Source: CAINVV01 sp031432175 (GTDB lineage Bacteria > Bacteroidota > Bacteroidia > Bacteroidales > Prolixibacteraceae). From it: DNA of 44,880 bases. The stretch is from assembly GCA_964358545.1 (NCBI GenBank), contig CAYHQN010000016.1, positions 1 to 44,880 on the forward strand. The letters run 5' to 3'. This document shows, piece after piece, positions 1 to 7,096 of the stretch. The notes beneath the pieces are model-generated. The model was not told where the DNA came from. It saw only the letters and a list, made by a program, of their open reading frames with translations, and did not search any database. The stretch's first letter is position 1. Each line of letters begins with the position of its first letter. The position numbers and the translations under genes are program-made.

Positions 1-40
1 CATATTGGCGAGGAGTAACGACGAAGCAATCTGTAGTACT
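1..40. repeat. Fragment of a dispersed intergenic repeat (GCGAGGAG...ACGAAGCAATCT type)
   Basis: The stretch just downstream of ftsY contains gcgaggagtaacgacgaag followed by caatct. From memory this resembles a short intergenic repeat common in many bacterial genomes, including Bacteroidota. Only one degenerate copy lies in the window, cut by the window edge, so the repeat identity rests on recognition and not on an internal comparison. Confidence 0.4.
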
Positions 41-71
41 CACAAAAATGTATATTTTATTTACTATGAGG

Positions 72-1019
72 CTATTTAAACAGCGAATCCACAAATTCAG
101 TTCTCTGGAAAATCTGCAGGTCATCCAGCCCTTCGCCAATACCAATGTATTTCACTGGAATTTTGAACTGATCTGAGATGCCGATCACCACGCCACCTTT
201 GGCCGTTCCGTCTAGTTTGGTAAGGGCCAGGGCCGTAACTTCGGTAGCCAGGGTAAATTGTTTGGCCTGTTCGAAGGCATTTTGTCCGGTAGAGCCGTCC
301 AAAACCAGCAAAACTTCATCCGGTGCATCCGGAAATACCTTCTGCATTACCTTTTTGACCTTCGACAATTCGTTCATCAGGTTGATCTTGTTGTGCAGTC
401 GGCCTGCAGTATCGATGATGACCACATCCGCTCCCGATGCTTTGGCCGAAAGGAGGGTATCGTAAGCCACCGAGGCAGGATCGGATCCCATCTGTTGTTT
501 TACAATCGGAACACCAACGCGGTCGGCCCAGATCTGAAGCTGGTCGATGGCAGCGGCACGGAAAGTGTCGGCAGCCCCCAGGACAACAGACTTGCCGGCG
601 GCCTTGAACTGGTGCGCCAGCTTGCCGATGGTGGTAGTCTTACCCACGCCATTGACGCCTACAACAAGGATCACATAAGGATTCCCGGTTTTTGGAAGAT
701 CAAAATCGGCAACTTCGTAAGAGTTGTTTTCAGCCAGCAGGGCAGCGATCTCGCTTCGCAGGATGCCATTTAGTTCGGAGGTGCCGACATATTTGTCGCG
801 CGCCACCCTTTTTTCGATTCGATCAATGATTTTGAGGGTCGTATTGACACCAACATCCGATGAGATAAGAATCTCTTCCAGACTATCGAGGACTTCGTCG
901 TCTACCTTGGTTTTGCCGATGACGGCGCGCGAAAGTTTGGAGAAGACACTCTCTTTTGTCTTTTCGAGACCTTTATCAAGACTCTCTTTTTTTGATTTTG
1001 TAAAACTGAAAATACCCAT
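72..1019 (-). CDS. ftsY: Signal recognition particle receptor FtsY
   Basis: FtsY is the membrane-associated SRP receptor GTPase that docks SRP-ribosome complexes at the inner membrane. The 315-residue protein has the short charged N-terminus and helical N domain (about 20-100) and then the G domain: P-loop GVNGVGKTTT at 121-130, DTFRAAA at 151-157, DTAGR near 203-207 and TKLDG near 268. The long acidic A region of E. coli FtsY is absent, as is usual in this phylum. It is the last gene of the rpmB-rpmG-DUF4295-ftsY cluster, a conserved Bacteroidota arrangement. The ATG lies about 140 bp below the DUF4295 stop. Nothing is unusual about the gene. Confidence 0.97.
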   Translation of the reverse strand: MGIFSFTKSKKESLDKGLEKTKESVFSKLSRAVIGKTKVDDEVLDSLEEILISSDVGVNTTLKIIDRIEKRVARDKYVGTSELNGILRSEIAALLAENNSYEVADFDLPKTGNPYVILVVGVNGVGKTTTIGKLAHQFKAAGKSVVLGAADTFRAAAIDQLQIWADRVGVPIVKQQMGSDPASVAYDTLLSAKASGADVVIIDTAGRLHNKINLMNELSKVKKVMQKVFPDAPDEVLLVLDGSTGQNAFEQAKQFTLATEVTALALTKLDGTAKGGVVIGISDQFKIPVKYIGIGEGLDDLQIFQRTEFVDSLFK

Positions 1020-1157
1020 GGATCAGATTGTTTCGTGTTGTGATAAAGATAGAAACAAAACCGCTGTAAAAATAAGGGATGGATTTTGACGCGGGTAAAA
1101 AAAGAAAGCTCTCATCATACCTGACGAAAGCTCACTTTTAATTTCTTAAAGTACTAA

Positions 1158-1313
1158 TTACTTTTTGGCAAAATAATCTTTTACCATTTCGTTGGGAATG
1201 ATCTCCTCAACAAATGTATATGAACCGGATTTCTCCGATTTAACCATTCTGATAACCTTGGAATATGTTTTTCCGGCACCTTTCTGAAGTGATGCAACTA
1301 CTTTCTTTGCCAT
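1158..1313 (-). CDS. Small basic DUF4295 protein
   Basis: This 51-codon gene begins MAKKVVASLQKGAGKTYSK, ends in DYFAKK and stops with TAA at 1158-1160. It is lysine-rich and basic. In Bacteroidota a DUF4295 protein of this size regularly sits directly after L33, and both position and sequence fit. The function is not established; linkage to two large-subunit proteins and the basic composition suggest a ribosome-associated role (inference). It starts 7 bp after the L33 stop, so the two are almost certainly co-transcribed. Confidence 0.9.
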   Translation of the reverse strand: MAKKVVASLQKGAGKTYSKVIRMVKSEKSGSYTFVEEIIPNEMVKDYFAKK

Positions 1314-1320
1314 AACTTAA

Positions 1321-1503
1321 TTATTTTATTTCGCGGTGTACGGTGATACGCTTTAAAATTGGATTGTATTTCTTTAGTTCGAGACGTTCCGGAGTATTTT
1401 TCCGGTTCTTTTTTGTTACATATCTTGATGTACCTGGAAGACCACTCGCTTTGTGCTCGGTACATTCCAAGATAACCTGTTGTCTGCCACCTTTCTTAGC
1501 CAT
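1321..1503 (-). CDS. rpmG: 50S ribosomal protein L33
   Basis: The 60-residue basic protein begins MAKKGGRQQVILECTEHK and contains RYVTKKNRKNTPERLELKKYNP, hallmarks of bacterial L33. A single cysteine remains in the N-terminal part and the four-cysteine zinc ribbon is lacking, so this is the zinc-independent form. It lies 13 bp downstream of rpmB and 7 bp upstream of the DUF4295 gene, in one transcription unit with both. Confidence 0.96.
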   Translation of the reverse strand: MAKKGGRQQVILECTEHKASGLPGTSRYVTKKNRKNTPERLELKKYNPILKRITVHREIK

Positions 1504-1516
1504 TGTTCAGTACGTA

Positions 1517-1759
1517 TTAAAAAGTTTCAATGTAGCCTTTTGCTTTTGCCACTTTCAAGGTGACATGCAGGCCGTTTTTATTAATTGTTCTCAACCCGGC
1601 GGCTGATACGTTCAGTTTGATCCAACGGTCTTCTTCCGGAAGATAAAACCTTTTGGTGAAAATGTTCACCATGAATTTCCTTTTGGTTCTCCGTTTTGAG
1701 TGGGAAACGTTGTTCCCAACCATTACTTTTTTACCTGTAATTTGACAAACTCTAGACAT
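1517..1759 (-). CDS. rpmB: 50S ribosomal protein L28
   Basis: The 80-residue protein opens MSRVCQITGKKVMVGNNVSH and continues SKRRTKRKFMVNI, the diagnostic start of L28. The length matches the family. It is the first gene of the minus-strand operon L28-L33-DUF4295-FtsY. A good promoter lies about 45-75 bp upstream. Confidence 0.97.
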   Translation of the reverse strand: MSRVCQITGKKVMVGNNVSHSKRRTKRKFMVNIFTKRFYLPEEDRWIKLNVSAAGLRTINKNGLHVTLKVAKAKGYIETF

Positions 1760-1804
1760 TTCGCGTATTTTTTAAACTTCTGTCCCACTTTTTTAAACAG
1801 TGTG

Positions 1805-1835
1805 CAAAGTAACTACTTTTTGTTTTAATAATCAA
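1805..1835 (-). promoter_or_regulatory. Promoter of the rpmB-rpmG operon
   Basis: On the minus strand TTG (1835-1833) is followed by 20 bp and TTACTTTG (1812-1805), one base off the Bacteroidota -7 consensus TAnnTTTG. Transcription would start near 1798, giving a leader of about 40 nt before the L28 ATG. Motif match only. Confidence 0.5.
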
Positions 1836-1893
1836 ACAATGGTTGGAATTTTATTCCAAGTTTTTTTACAACCGGAATATTTCTCTTTTTAAT

Positions 1894-1901
1894 TACATTT
1901 G
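1894..1901 (+). promoter_or_regulatory. Candidate -7 box for the CPBP protease gene
   Basis: TACATTTG matches TAnnTTTG exactly. No clear TTG -33 element is present at the right distance. The box contains the TTG that could be read as the start codon of the following gene, so if it is a real promoter that start cannot be used. Confidence 0.35.
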
Positions 1902-2738
1902 AAAGGATTTCATTACCGGGAAGTGGAACATAAAACCATCAAATATTATCCAACATTTTGGCAGGCGGTGAATCTGATTGTCCTCTATACTTTTTTACAG
2001 ACAATCATTGATTTTCCATTGGCGCTGTACGATTACCAGTATGGAACAGATTGGTTAAGAGAACCTTTGCTTAAGATTCCCATTTTCTTTGCGACCACTT
2101 TCATCATTCTCTTCCTGGGTACACGCTTTTCAGGATTGCCCTACCGGGATATCTTTCCGCTTAAATCATTTCACTGGCTGAATATTCCGGCCTTGCTAAT
2201 ATCTCTGGTCGCACTTCAGTTTTTCATGAATGAAATCACCATCCATGTCGACAAGATGTTACCTCCTCCCGGATGGTTCATGGAACTCTTCGCCAAAATT
2301 TTTGAATCAGATATTGGGATTTGGGGTGGCATTCTGAGGGTAGTTGTGTTGGCGCCCATTGTGGAAGAGTTGATATTCAGGGGAGTTATTTTCTCGGGGT
2401 TTCAGCGGATCTATCCCGCTTTTTTGGCAATTTTCTTCTCTGCGCTCCTTTTCTCCCTCTTTCACCTCAATCCCTGGCAACTCGGCCCAACCTTTTTGCT
2501 TGGTCTGTTGCTTGGTTTTGTCAGGTTGCGTACCGGTTCCTTGGTTGCCGCCATCTTCACCCATGCCCTGCACAACGGGATGATATTTTTTTCGGTCTAT
2601 TACCATGATGCCTATACCGTTCCAGGTTTCCTGCAACCCGGAAAGTTGCAGAATTATGTGGTGAATTTGTTTCTTTTGGCCGGAGGGGTGGTTTTGATTT
2701 GGTTTGCCAACCGAAAAAAAAGTGTTGAGGTAAAATAG
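1899..2738 (+). CDS. CPBP-family intramembrane metalloprotease (CAAX protease / bacteriocin-processing type)
   Basis: The protein is about 279 residues and strongly hydrophobic, with several membrane helices. It carries the CPBP (Abi) signature: EELIFRG (the Glu-Glu and Arg motif), FSLFHLN (first His) and THALHN (second His near the end). The family consists of membrane-embedded metalloproteases related to Rce1; substrates are mostly unknown. The longest frame opens with TTG at 1899, but this TTG lies inside a perfect TAnnTTTG box. An in-frame GTG at 1923 (peptide MEHKTIKYYPTFW) is a credible alternative start. No ATG precedes the first helix. The gene stands alone, divergent from the ribosomal operon. 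Confidence 0.88.
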   Translation: MKGFHYREVEHKTIKYYPTFWQAVNLIVLYTFLQTIIDFPLALYDYQYGTDWLREPLLKIPIFFATTFIILFLGTRFSGLPYRDIFPLKSFHWLNIPALLISLVALQFFMNEITIHVDKMLPPPGWFMELFAKIFESDIGIWGGILRVVVLAPIVEELIFRGVIFSGFQRIYPAFLAIFFSALLFSLFHLNPWQLGPTFLLGLLLGFVRLRTGSLVAAIFTHALHNGMIFFSVYYHDAYTVPGFLQPGKLQNYVVNLFLLAGGVVLIWFANRKKSVEVK

Positions 2739-2760
2739 ATAGCTGATCTCTAATAATATA

Positions 2761-2830
2761 CCTTTTTGTTTGAGGGCATCAAACTTTGCGTTCTTCTGTT
2801 TTTTACTTGGCGTCCTTTGCGTGAAAAAGG
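2761..2830. repeat. Intergenic repeat-like sequence (TTTGCGT...CCTTTGCGTG type)
   Basis: Between the convergent CPBP and PIN genes lies a segment bounded by CCTTTTT (2761) and AAAAAGG (2824-2830), containing ctttgcg and gtcctttgcgtg. It resembles the low-complexity ACCACAAAG/CTTTGCGTG intergenic repeats of Bacteroidota, other versions of which occur near 12.15, 13.45 and 30.5 kb. It may also serve as a terminator between the two genes. Confidence 0.35.
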
Positions 2831-2951
2831 CCATTTAAATGCGTGGAATAAATGTAATTGTTTATTCCCTACCGGGAAAATTGAACTCCATCAATCTTCT
2901 TTCTATGAAGCTTGATGCCTTCCGGGCAAACCGGAACCAGCCAGTCTTCTT

Positions 2952-3374
2952 TTATTTGTTGGAATATAGTTTCAGAAGAAACTTCTCACATCCAATCACT
3001 TCAATATCACTAAAATAGAAATCTTTTTGATTTTCAGTTATTATGCAATCACAATTGTGCTGAATGGCAGAATAATACTCCATTCCATCCTCAAAGTCAT
3101 GGATGAGTCTGTTTTCTATAGCCTGAAAAGTTGTCTTTACATCAATGGTAGTTATTCCTATATGCTTGATAAGCATTCCAATTTTTTCCCTGGCCACTGT
3201 ATCGCCGCTTTTCTTGCTTGAAAAATAAAAAGCGATGGCCAGGCAAAGAGGGGAGGTAAAAAGCGTTATGTTATGTTCTCCTTGCAAACTTAGCAGCCGC
3301 GACGACCAGGTAAACAAGGGATATTCCTTGTTCAACGTTGCAACGAGGATGTTTGCATCAATGAAAAGTTTCAT
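2952..3374 (-). CDS. PIN-domain ribonuclease toxin
   Basis: The 140-residue protein begins MKLFIDANILVATLNKEYP, the typical PIN strand with the first catalytic Asp (D6). Further acidic residues of the fold occur at ENRLIHDFEDGMEYYSA and in the C-terminal CDCIITENQKDF. VapC-like PIN proteins are Mg-dependent RNases acting as toxins. The start overlaps the stop of the upstream DUF6364 gene by 4 bp (ATGA), the translational coupling expected of an antitoxin-toxin pair. Length is normal and no defect is visible. Confidence 0.88.
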   Translation of the reverse strand: MKLFIDANILVATLNKEYPLFTWSSRLLSLQGEHNITLFTSPLCLAIAFYFSSKKSGDTVAREKIGMLIKHIGITTIDVKTTFQAIENRLIHDFEDGMEYYSAIQHNCDCIITENQKDFYFSDIEVIGCEKFLLKLYSNK

Positions 3375-3622
3375 TTGGCCTGGTTGAAAAATTCGTCTTT
3401 CAGACTTTTTCTTGACCGTCTTTTGTACACAGCCTCTCCTTCAGCAACCTGGTTTACCCATTCCGAAACCGGAAAATCTTCGATGGATTTATAGCTGCCA
3501 GAAGTAATTTGCCTGTAAAGGAATTCCGTTAATCGTGATAAACTGGTGTTATTGTCAGCCGCAAATTTCTTGGCTTTTTCAATTACATCCTGATTGAAGT
3601 GAAGGGTTAATTTTGCTTCCAT
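3371..3622 (-). CDS. DUF6364-family antitoxin
   Basis: The 83-residue protein starts MEAKLTLHFNQDVIEKAKKF and continues with a ribbon-helix-helix-like N-terminus (AADNNTSLSRLTEFLYRQI). This is the pattern of the DUF6364 antitoxins that accompany PIN toxins in Bacteroidota. The C-terminal tail is charged (YKRRSRKSLKDEF) and probably binds the toxin. It is the first gene of the pair and overlaps the PIN gene by 4 bp. A promoter inside an inverted repeat sits directly upstream, consistent with autorepression. Confidence 0.85.
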   Translation of the reverse strand: MEAKLTLHFNQDVIEKAKKFAADNNTSLSRLTEFLYRQITSGSYKSIEDFPVSEWVNQVAEGEAVYKRRSRKSLKDEFFNQAK

Positions 3623-3626
3623 ATCT

Positions 3627-3665
3627 TTTTTACGTCAAATATAATTACATTATACGTAAAAACAA
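3627..3665 (-). promoter_or_regulatory. Toxin-antitoxin promoter inside an inverted-repeat operator
   Basis: A perfect 9-bp inverted repeat, tttttacgt (3627-3635) and acgtaaaaa (3654-3662), has an 18-bp spacer. On the minus strand TTG (3665-3663), a 19-bp spacer and TATATTTG (3643-3636) form a consensus promoter lying across the repeat. The predicted start near 3630 leaves a leader of about 8 nt before the antitoxin ATG. A ribbon-helix-helix antitoxin bound to the arms would cover the promoter (inference). Confidence 0.65.
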
Positions 3666-3684
3666 AATATCGAATTAATTTTCG

Positions 3685-3714
3685 CTGGAATACAATTGGA
3701 ATTGAATATTTTTG
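3685..3714 (+). promoter_or_regulatory. Candidate promoter of the DUF169 gene
   Basis: TATTTTTG (3707-3714) matches TAnnTTTG exactly. A CTG, one base off TTG, lies 19 bp upstream at 3685-3687. The implied start near 3721 places the first ATG (3763) about 42 nt downstream and excludes the TTG at 3712 as a start codon. Confidence 0.45.
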
Positions 3715-3762
3715 ACAGAACCATTAGCTTTTATAGAAGCTAACAAAACTATTTTGAACTAT

Positions 3763-4503
3763 ATGAACACGGAAAAGCGGGATAAATTCATTAGGTTATG
3801 GGCGCAGTTCTTCAACAATTCAGAGTTGCCCATCACCTTTCAATATTCGGATAGCAACCGGGAGGTGCCTGTGGTGGAAGCGCCCCAGGGACACCGTTGC
3901 ATTATTGCACAACTGTTAAAAGTCAGGCGTGGCGAATCGCAGTGTTTGGTGCCTTCTTCCGTAACTTGTGTGGGGGGTAAGCGGTACATGATGTACACAG
4001 ATTCCATGCCACAAAGGTTCGAATGCTATATCTCCCATTATCCGGATGGGAAAGGAGAGCGATACAAAAAGTATCCTGAACAGGTAACTCATTTTTGGGA
4101 CAACCTGCCCAAACTGCCAGCCAAAGGGGATAATGTCATTTTCAAACGATGGGATCAACTGGAAGAAAGGGACGAGCCGGATGCAGTCATCTTTTTTGCC
4201 ACGCCCGATGTCCTTTCCGGCCTGTTTACCCTGACCTGTTTTGACAGCACTGCCGAAGATGCTGTAATTGCCCCATTTGGTGCAGGATGTACCAATCTGA
4301 TTTATTATCCTTACCGGGAGGAACTGAATGGCACTGGCAGGGCAGTACTGGGCCTTATGGATCCATCGGCCCGAAAATGTGCAAAAGCAGACTTGGTGAC
4401 TTTTGCCATTCCTATTACGAAGTTTATGACCATGATAGACCAGATGGAAGAGAGTTTCCTTATCACAGATACCTGGACAATCATACAGAAGAGAATTGAA
4501 TAG
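3763..4503 (+). CDS. DUF169-family protein
   Basis: With the ATG start the protein is 246 residues, MNTEKRDKFIRLWAQFF onward. It has the DUF169 pattern: a GHRCIIAQLLKVRRGE segment, a cysteine pair in SQCLVPSSVTCVGGKRY, and a C-terminal half with FGAGCTNLIYYPY and GLMDPSARKC. DUF169 proteins are found in anaerobic bacteria and archaea and have no settled function; the conserved cysteines suggest cofactor or metal binding (inference). A TTG at 3712 would add 17 residues, but it lies inside a perfect -7 promoter box, so the ATG is preferred. The gene stands alone between the toxin-antitoxin pair and the tRNA. Confidence 0.85.
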   Translation: MNTEKRDKFIRLWAQFFNNSELPITFQYSDSNREVPVVEAPQGHRCIIAQLLKVRRGESQCLVPSSVTCVGGKRYMMYTDSMPQRFECYISHYPDGKGERYKKYPEQVTHFWDNLPKLPAKGDNVIFKRWDQLEERDEPDAVIFFATPDVLSGLFTLTCFDSTAEDAVIAPFGAGCTNLIYYPYREELNGTGRAVLGLMDPSARKCAKADLVTFAIPITKFMTMIDQMEESFLITDTWTIIQKRIE

Positions 4504-4574
4504 CAGGATCTTCTGTGCAGGAAGAAATCTCAAAATATTTCAGACTTCTACCCTCACTTTTTTCCAAAAGATTG

Positions 4575-4582
4575 TACATTTG
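4575..4582 (+). promoter_or_regulatory. -7 box of the tRNA-Pro promoter
   Basis: TACATTTG matches TAnnTTTG exactly and ends 15 bp before the tRNA, so transcription would begin a few bases ahead of the mature 5' end. No clear TTG lies at the -33 distance. Confidence 0.5.
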
Positions 4583-4597
4583 CCTTCGCTGAAAAAA

Positions 4598-4671
4598 CGG
4601 GGTGTAGCGCAGCTTGGTAGCGCGCGTCGTTCGGGACGACGAGGCCGCAGGTTCAAATCCTGTCACCCCGA
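4598..4671 (+). tRNA. tRNA-Pro (anticodon CGG)
   Basis: The acceptor stem CGGGGTG (4598-4604) pairs with CACCCCG (4664-4670), with discriminator A4671. The anticodon arm is CGTCG (4625-4629), loop TTCGGGA with anticodon CGG at 4632-4634, and CGACG (4637-4641). The T arm reads GCAGG-TTCAAAT-CCTGT. The CCA end is not encoded. The 74-nt length and the D-loop sequence AGCTTGGTAGC fit bacterial tRNA-Pro. Confidence 0.97.
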
Positions 4672-4700
4672 CACATTGAACGTAAAAAAGATTTAAGGAG

Positions 4701-4731
4701 AAAAGCCAAATTTTTGTGGTTTTGCTTTTTT
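4701..4731 (+). terminator. Terminator after tRNA-Pro
   Basis: The arms aaaagccaaa (4701-4710) and tttgctttt (4721-4729) pair with one bulged C and a 10-nt loop, followed by a run of T. It lies 30 bp after the tRNA and before the convergent GH92 gene. Confidence 0.55.
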
Positions 4732-4765
4732 ATTTGCCTCATATACGGCAATAATTTTTTCATTT

Positions 4766-7060
4766 TCATTTTGCCTTACCTGACGGAATCCCCATTTTCA
4801 AAGTCAGTACTCCACCCTTTACCAGTTCCTGGTGATTCAGGGAAAGTTCTACGATTGTTTTGCCATTAAAGTCAGCAGAGAGGACGTACCTGTTTTTGTC
4901 GCTGTTATCGATGGTTTTAATTGTTAATGACTTACCTGGATAGTACTTTGGATTGAGTTCAATCTTAATCTGGTGGAAGAGCGGGCTACCAATCTGGTAT
5001 ACAGGATTGGCCTCGGTGCCCCCGTTCATCTGGAACAGACCAATTTTGTACAGAACGGCAAGTGTTCCCATCAGACCCTGATCTTCATCCCCATTGTATC
5101 CCGTAGCCGGGGAAAGACCACTGAAAGCGGCATTGACCACCTCGCGTGACCAGTATTGAGACAGCTGCGGATTTCCAAGAAGATGGAAAACAAAAGCAGT
5201 CTGGATAGAGGGCTCGTTTCCGTAATTGATCGGAATCCTGCTGTATTTTTCCTGAAGCTCTTTATCGTGCGACTTTCCGGAAGTGAATCCAAGCTCTTTA
5301 GCCGCAGTAAAGCATTGCTCCAGTTTTTTAATGGCTATCTCATTGCCACCCATCAGTTTCGCCAGTCCGGGCAAGTCGTATGGCACGAACCAGGTCGACT
5401 GGGCGGCATTGGCTTCGATGAAACCGTTGTTTACCTGATAAGGATCGAAAGGGGCCTTCCATTTCCCATCCAGGTTCTTTGGACGGATCCATCCGGTTTC
5501 AGGATTGTACAGGTTCTTATAGTTTTGGGAACGTTTGATAAAATAGTTGTAATCATCTATATTTCCGAGCGCCTTGGCCATTTGCGCCAGGGCCCAGTCC
5601 TGGTAAGCATATTCGAGCGTCATTCCGGCTCCGTCCTGGTGGAACCCGTCATTCTTATCAGGAATCGGATAGGGGACATATCCCTTTTCGATATAGTATT
5701 TCAGTCCGCCGCCCACTGCAGTCTTAAACTCATAGCCTGCCCTTTCCATGATCCCGCCGGGCATGTGGTTCTTCTTCAAAGCCTGGTAAATCTCCTCGCC
5801 CTTGTCCTTTATAATTCCTTTCTGCCATGCGCTTACGATGAACGGAGTGGTGGAGGCGCCTGTCATAACGAAGGTATAATTGCCGCCGGCCGGACCACGT
5901 GGAATCATACCACCATCCTGGTAATACTGCATCATGGAATGGACAAACTCTTCGGCAATTTCAGGATAGACGAGGTCCCACAAGGTGTTCAGCGTCCATT
6001 GCGCCCCCCAGAAAGCGTCGAAGTTGAACTGGTTAAAGAGTGGTTTTCCGGATTTGTCGCAGGGAATCTGTTTCACCAGGAATTTGTCACCCGTATTATC
6101 GGGATAGGCCCCGTTGGCATCGCTGATAGTTCTGCGGCCAAGAATTGAATGGTAAAGGTCGGTATAGAAGCGTTGCTGCTGCTGTTTGGTCCCTCCTTCG
6201 ATCAGGATCCTGGATAACATCCCGTTCCATTCCTCCTGGGATTCATTCACTACCTGGTCAAAATTCCAGTGAGGTAGTTCTCTCTTCATGTTAATGCCTG
6301 CATTCTCTTCTGAGGTGTAGGACAAGGCTGCCTTCATCAGCATCTGTTTTCCGGCAGAAGGTTCAAAAATGACCAGGAAATTGCCTGTTTTCGGATCTTT
6401 CTCCACGTTTTTGATGTCCACGTTGAAGTCAATCCGGAAATATACATTGAAATCCTTTACCCTCCGGCGGGTGGCGGCATTGACAACACTGCCCTTCAGG
6501 CTCCGCGGACCGGATTTTTCAAGGGTACCGGCCTTGTTGATGCACGGTCCCAGTTCACCATTGAGGTAAATCAAAACGGCCGGAGTTGAATTCGCAGGGT
6601 ATTTGTAGCGATGAAACCCGACCCTGGAGGTTGCGGTCATCTCGGCATTTACCGAATAGCGGTCGAGCAGGACAGAGTGGTATCCTGGTTTGACTGTCTC
6701 GTTGGCATGAAAAAAAGTTGATGAAAAATCAGTAAAAAGGGCTTCTTTGTTGGTGGAAGGAATAGTAACCGGCATGACCAGCAGTCCGGAAATCTGCCAT
6801 TCATGCAGGTGACTGAAACCCCTAATTGTATCTACCTCATAATGATATCCGCTACCCCAGTCGCCGTTGATCCTGTTATCCGGACAGAGATTGACCATGC
6901 CGAAAGGCCGGCTGGCTGAGGAGAAGAAGATCCAACGCGAGTTCTCACTATCCAGCAGGGGATAGACCAGATCTACCGGGCGAAGGCTTTTTTGGGCAGT
7001 AGCCGTAAAAGTTGAGATCACCACTAAAAGTGTTCTGAGGAACCAAATTGCCTTTTCCAT
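4766..7060 (-). CDS. GH92 family alpha-mannosidase, exported
   Basis: GH92 enzymes are Ca-dependent exo-alpha-mannosidases (1,2-, 1,3- or 1,4-specific). The 764-residue protein has an N-terminal signal (KAIWFLRTLLVVISTFTATAQ), the N-terminal beta-sandwich (LDSENSRWIFFSSASRPFGMVNL, GSGYHYE, GFSHLHEWQ) and the (alpha/alpha)6 domain with YGNEPSIQTAF near residue 614. The usual GNDD-x-G motif reads GDEDQG near 657, so the base-carrying loop is a variant. The ATG at 7060 is chosen; a TTG at 7081 would only add MIIKIIK ahead of the signal peptide. It is the last gene of the locus, 36 bp after the sulfatase. Linkage specificity cannot be read from the sequence. Confidence 0.9.
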   Translation of the reverse strand: MEKAIWFLRTLLVVISTFTATAQKSLRPVDLVYPLLDSENSRWIFFSSASRPFGMVNLCPDNRINGDWGSGYHYEVDTIRGFSHLHEWQISGLLVMPVTIPSTNKEALFTDFSSTFFHANETVKPGYHSVLLDRYSVNAEMTATSRVGFHRYKYPANSTPAVLIYLNGELGPCINKAGTLEKSGPRSLKGSVVNAATRRRVKDFNVYFRIDFNVDIKNVEKDPKTGNFLVIFEPSAGKQMLMKAALSYTSEENAGINMKRELPHWNFDQVVNESQEEWNGMLSRILIEGGTKQQQQRFYTDLYHSILGRRTISDANGAYPDNTGDKFLVKQIPCDKSGKPLFNQFNFDAFWGAQWTLNTLWDLVYPEIAEEFVHSMMQYYQDGGMIPRGPAGGNYTFVMTGASTTPFIVSAWQKGIIKDKGEEIYQALKKNHMPGGIMERAGYEFKTAVGGGLKYYIEKGYVPYPIPDKNDGFHQDGAGMTLEYAYQDWALAQMAKALGNIDDYNYFIKRSQNYKNLYNPETGWIRPKNLDGKWKAPFDPYQVNNGFIEANAAQSTWFVPYDLPGLAKLMGGNEIAIKKLEQCFTAAKELGFTSGKSHDKELQEKYSRIPINYGNEPSIQTAFVFHLLGNPQLSQYWSREVVNAAFSGLSPATGYNGDEDQGLMGTLAVLYKIGLFQMNGGTEANPVYQIGSPLFHQIKIELNPKYYPGKSLTIKTIDNSDKNRYVLSADFNGKTIVELSLNHQELVKGGVLTLKMGIPSGKAK

Positions 7061-7096
7061 TTTTATAATTTTAATAATCAATAATATACGAATTGA

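Noticed and set aside
5156..6148. A 330-codon open frame on the plus strand across the GH92 gene
   Set aside because: It lies wholly antisense to an intact GH92 gene with clear family motifs, has no homology I recognise and no promoter; it is a frame shadow.
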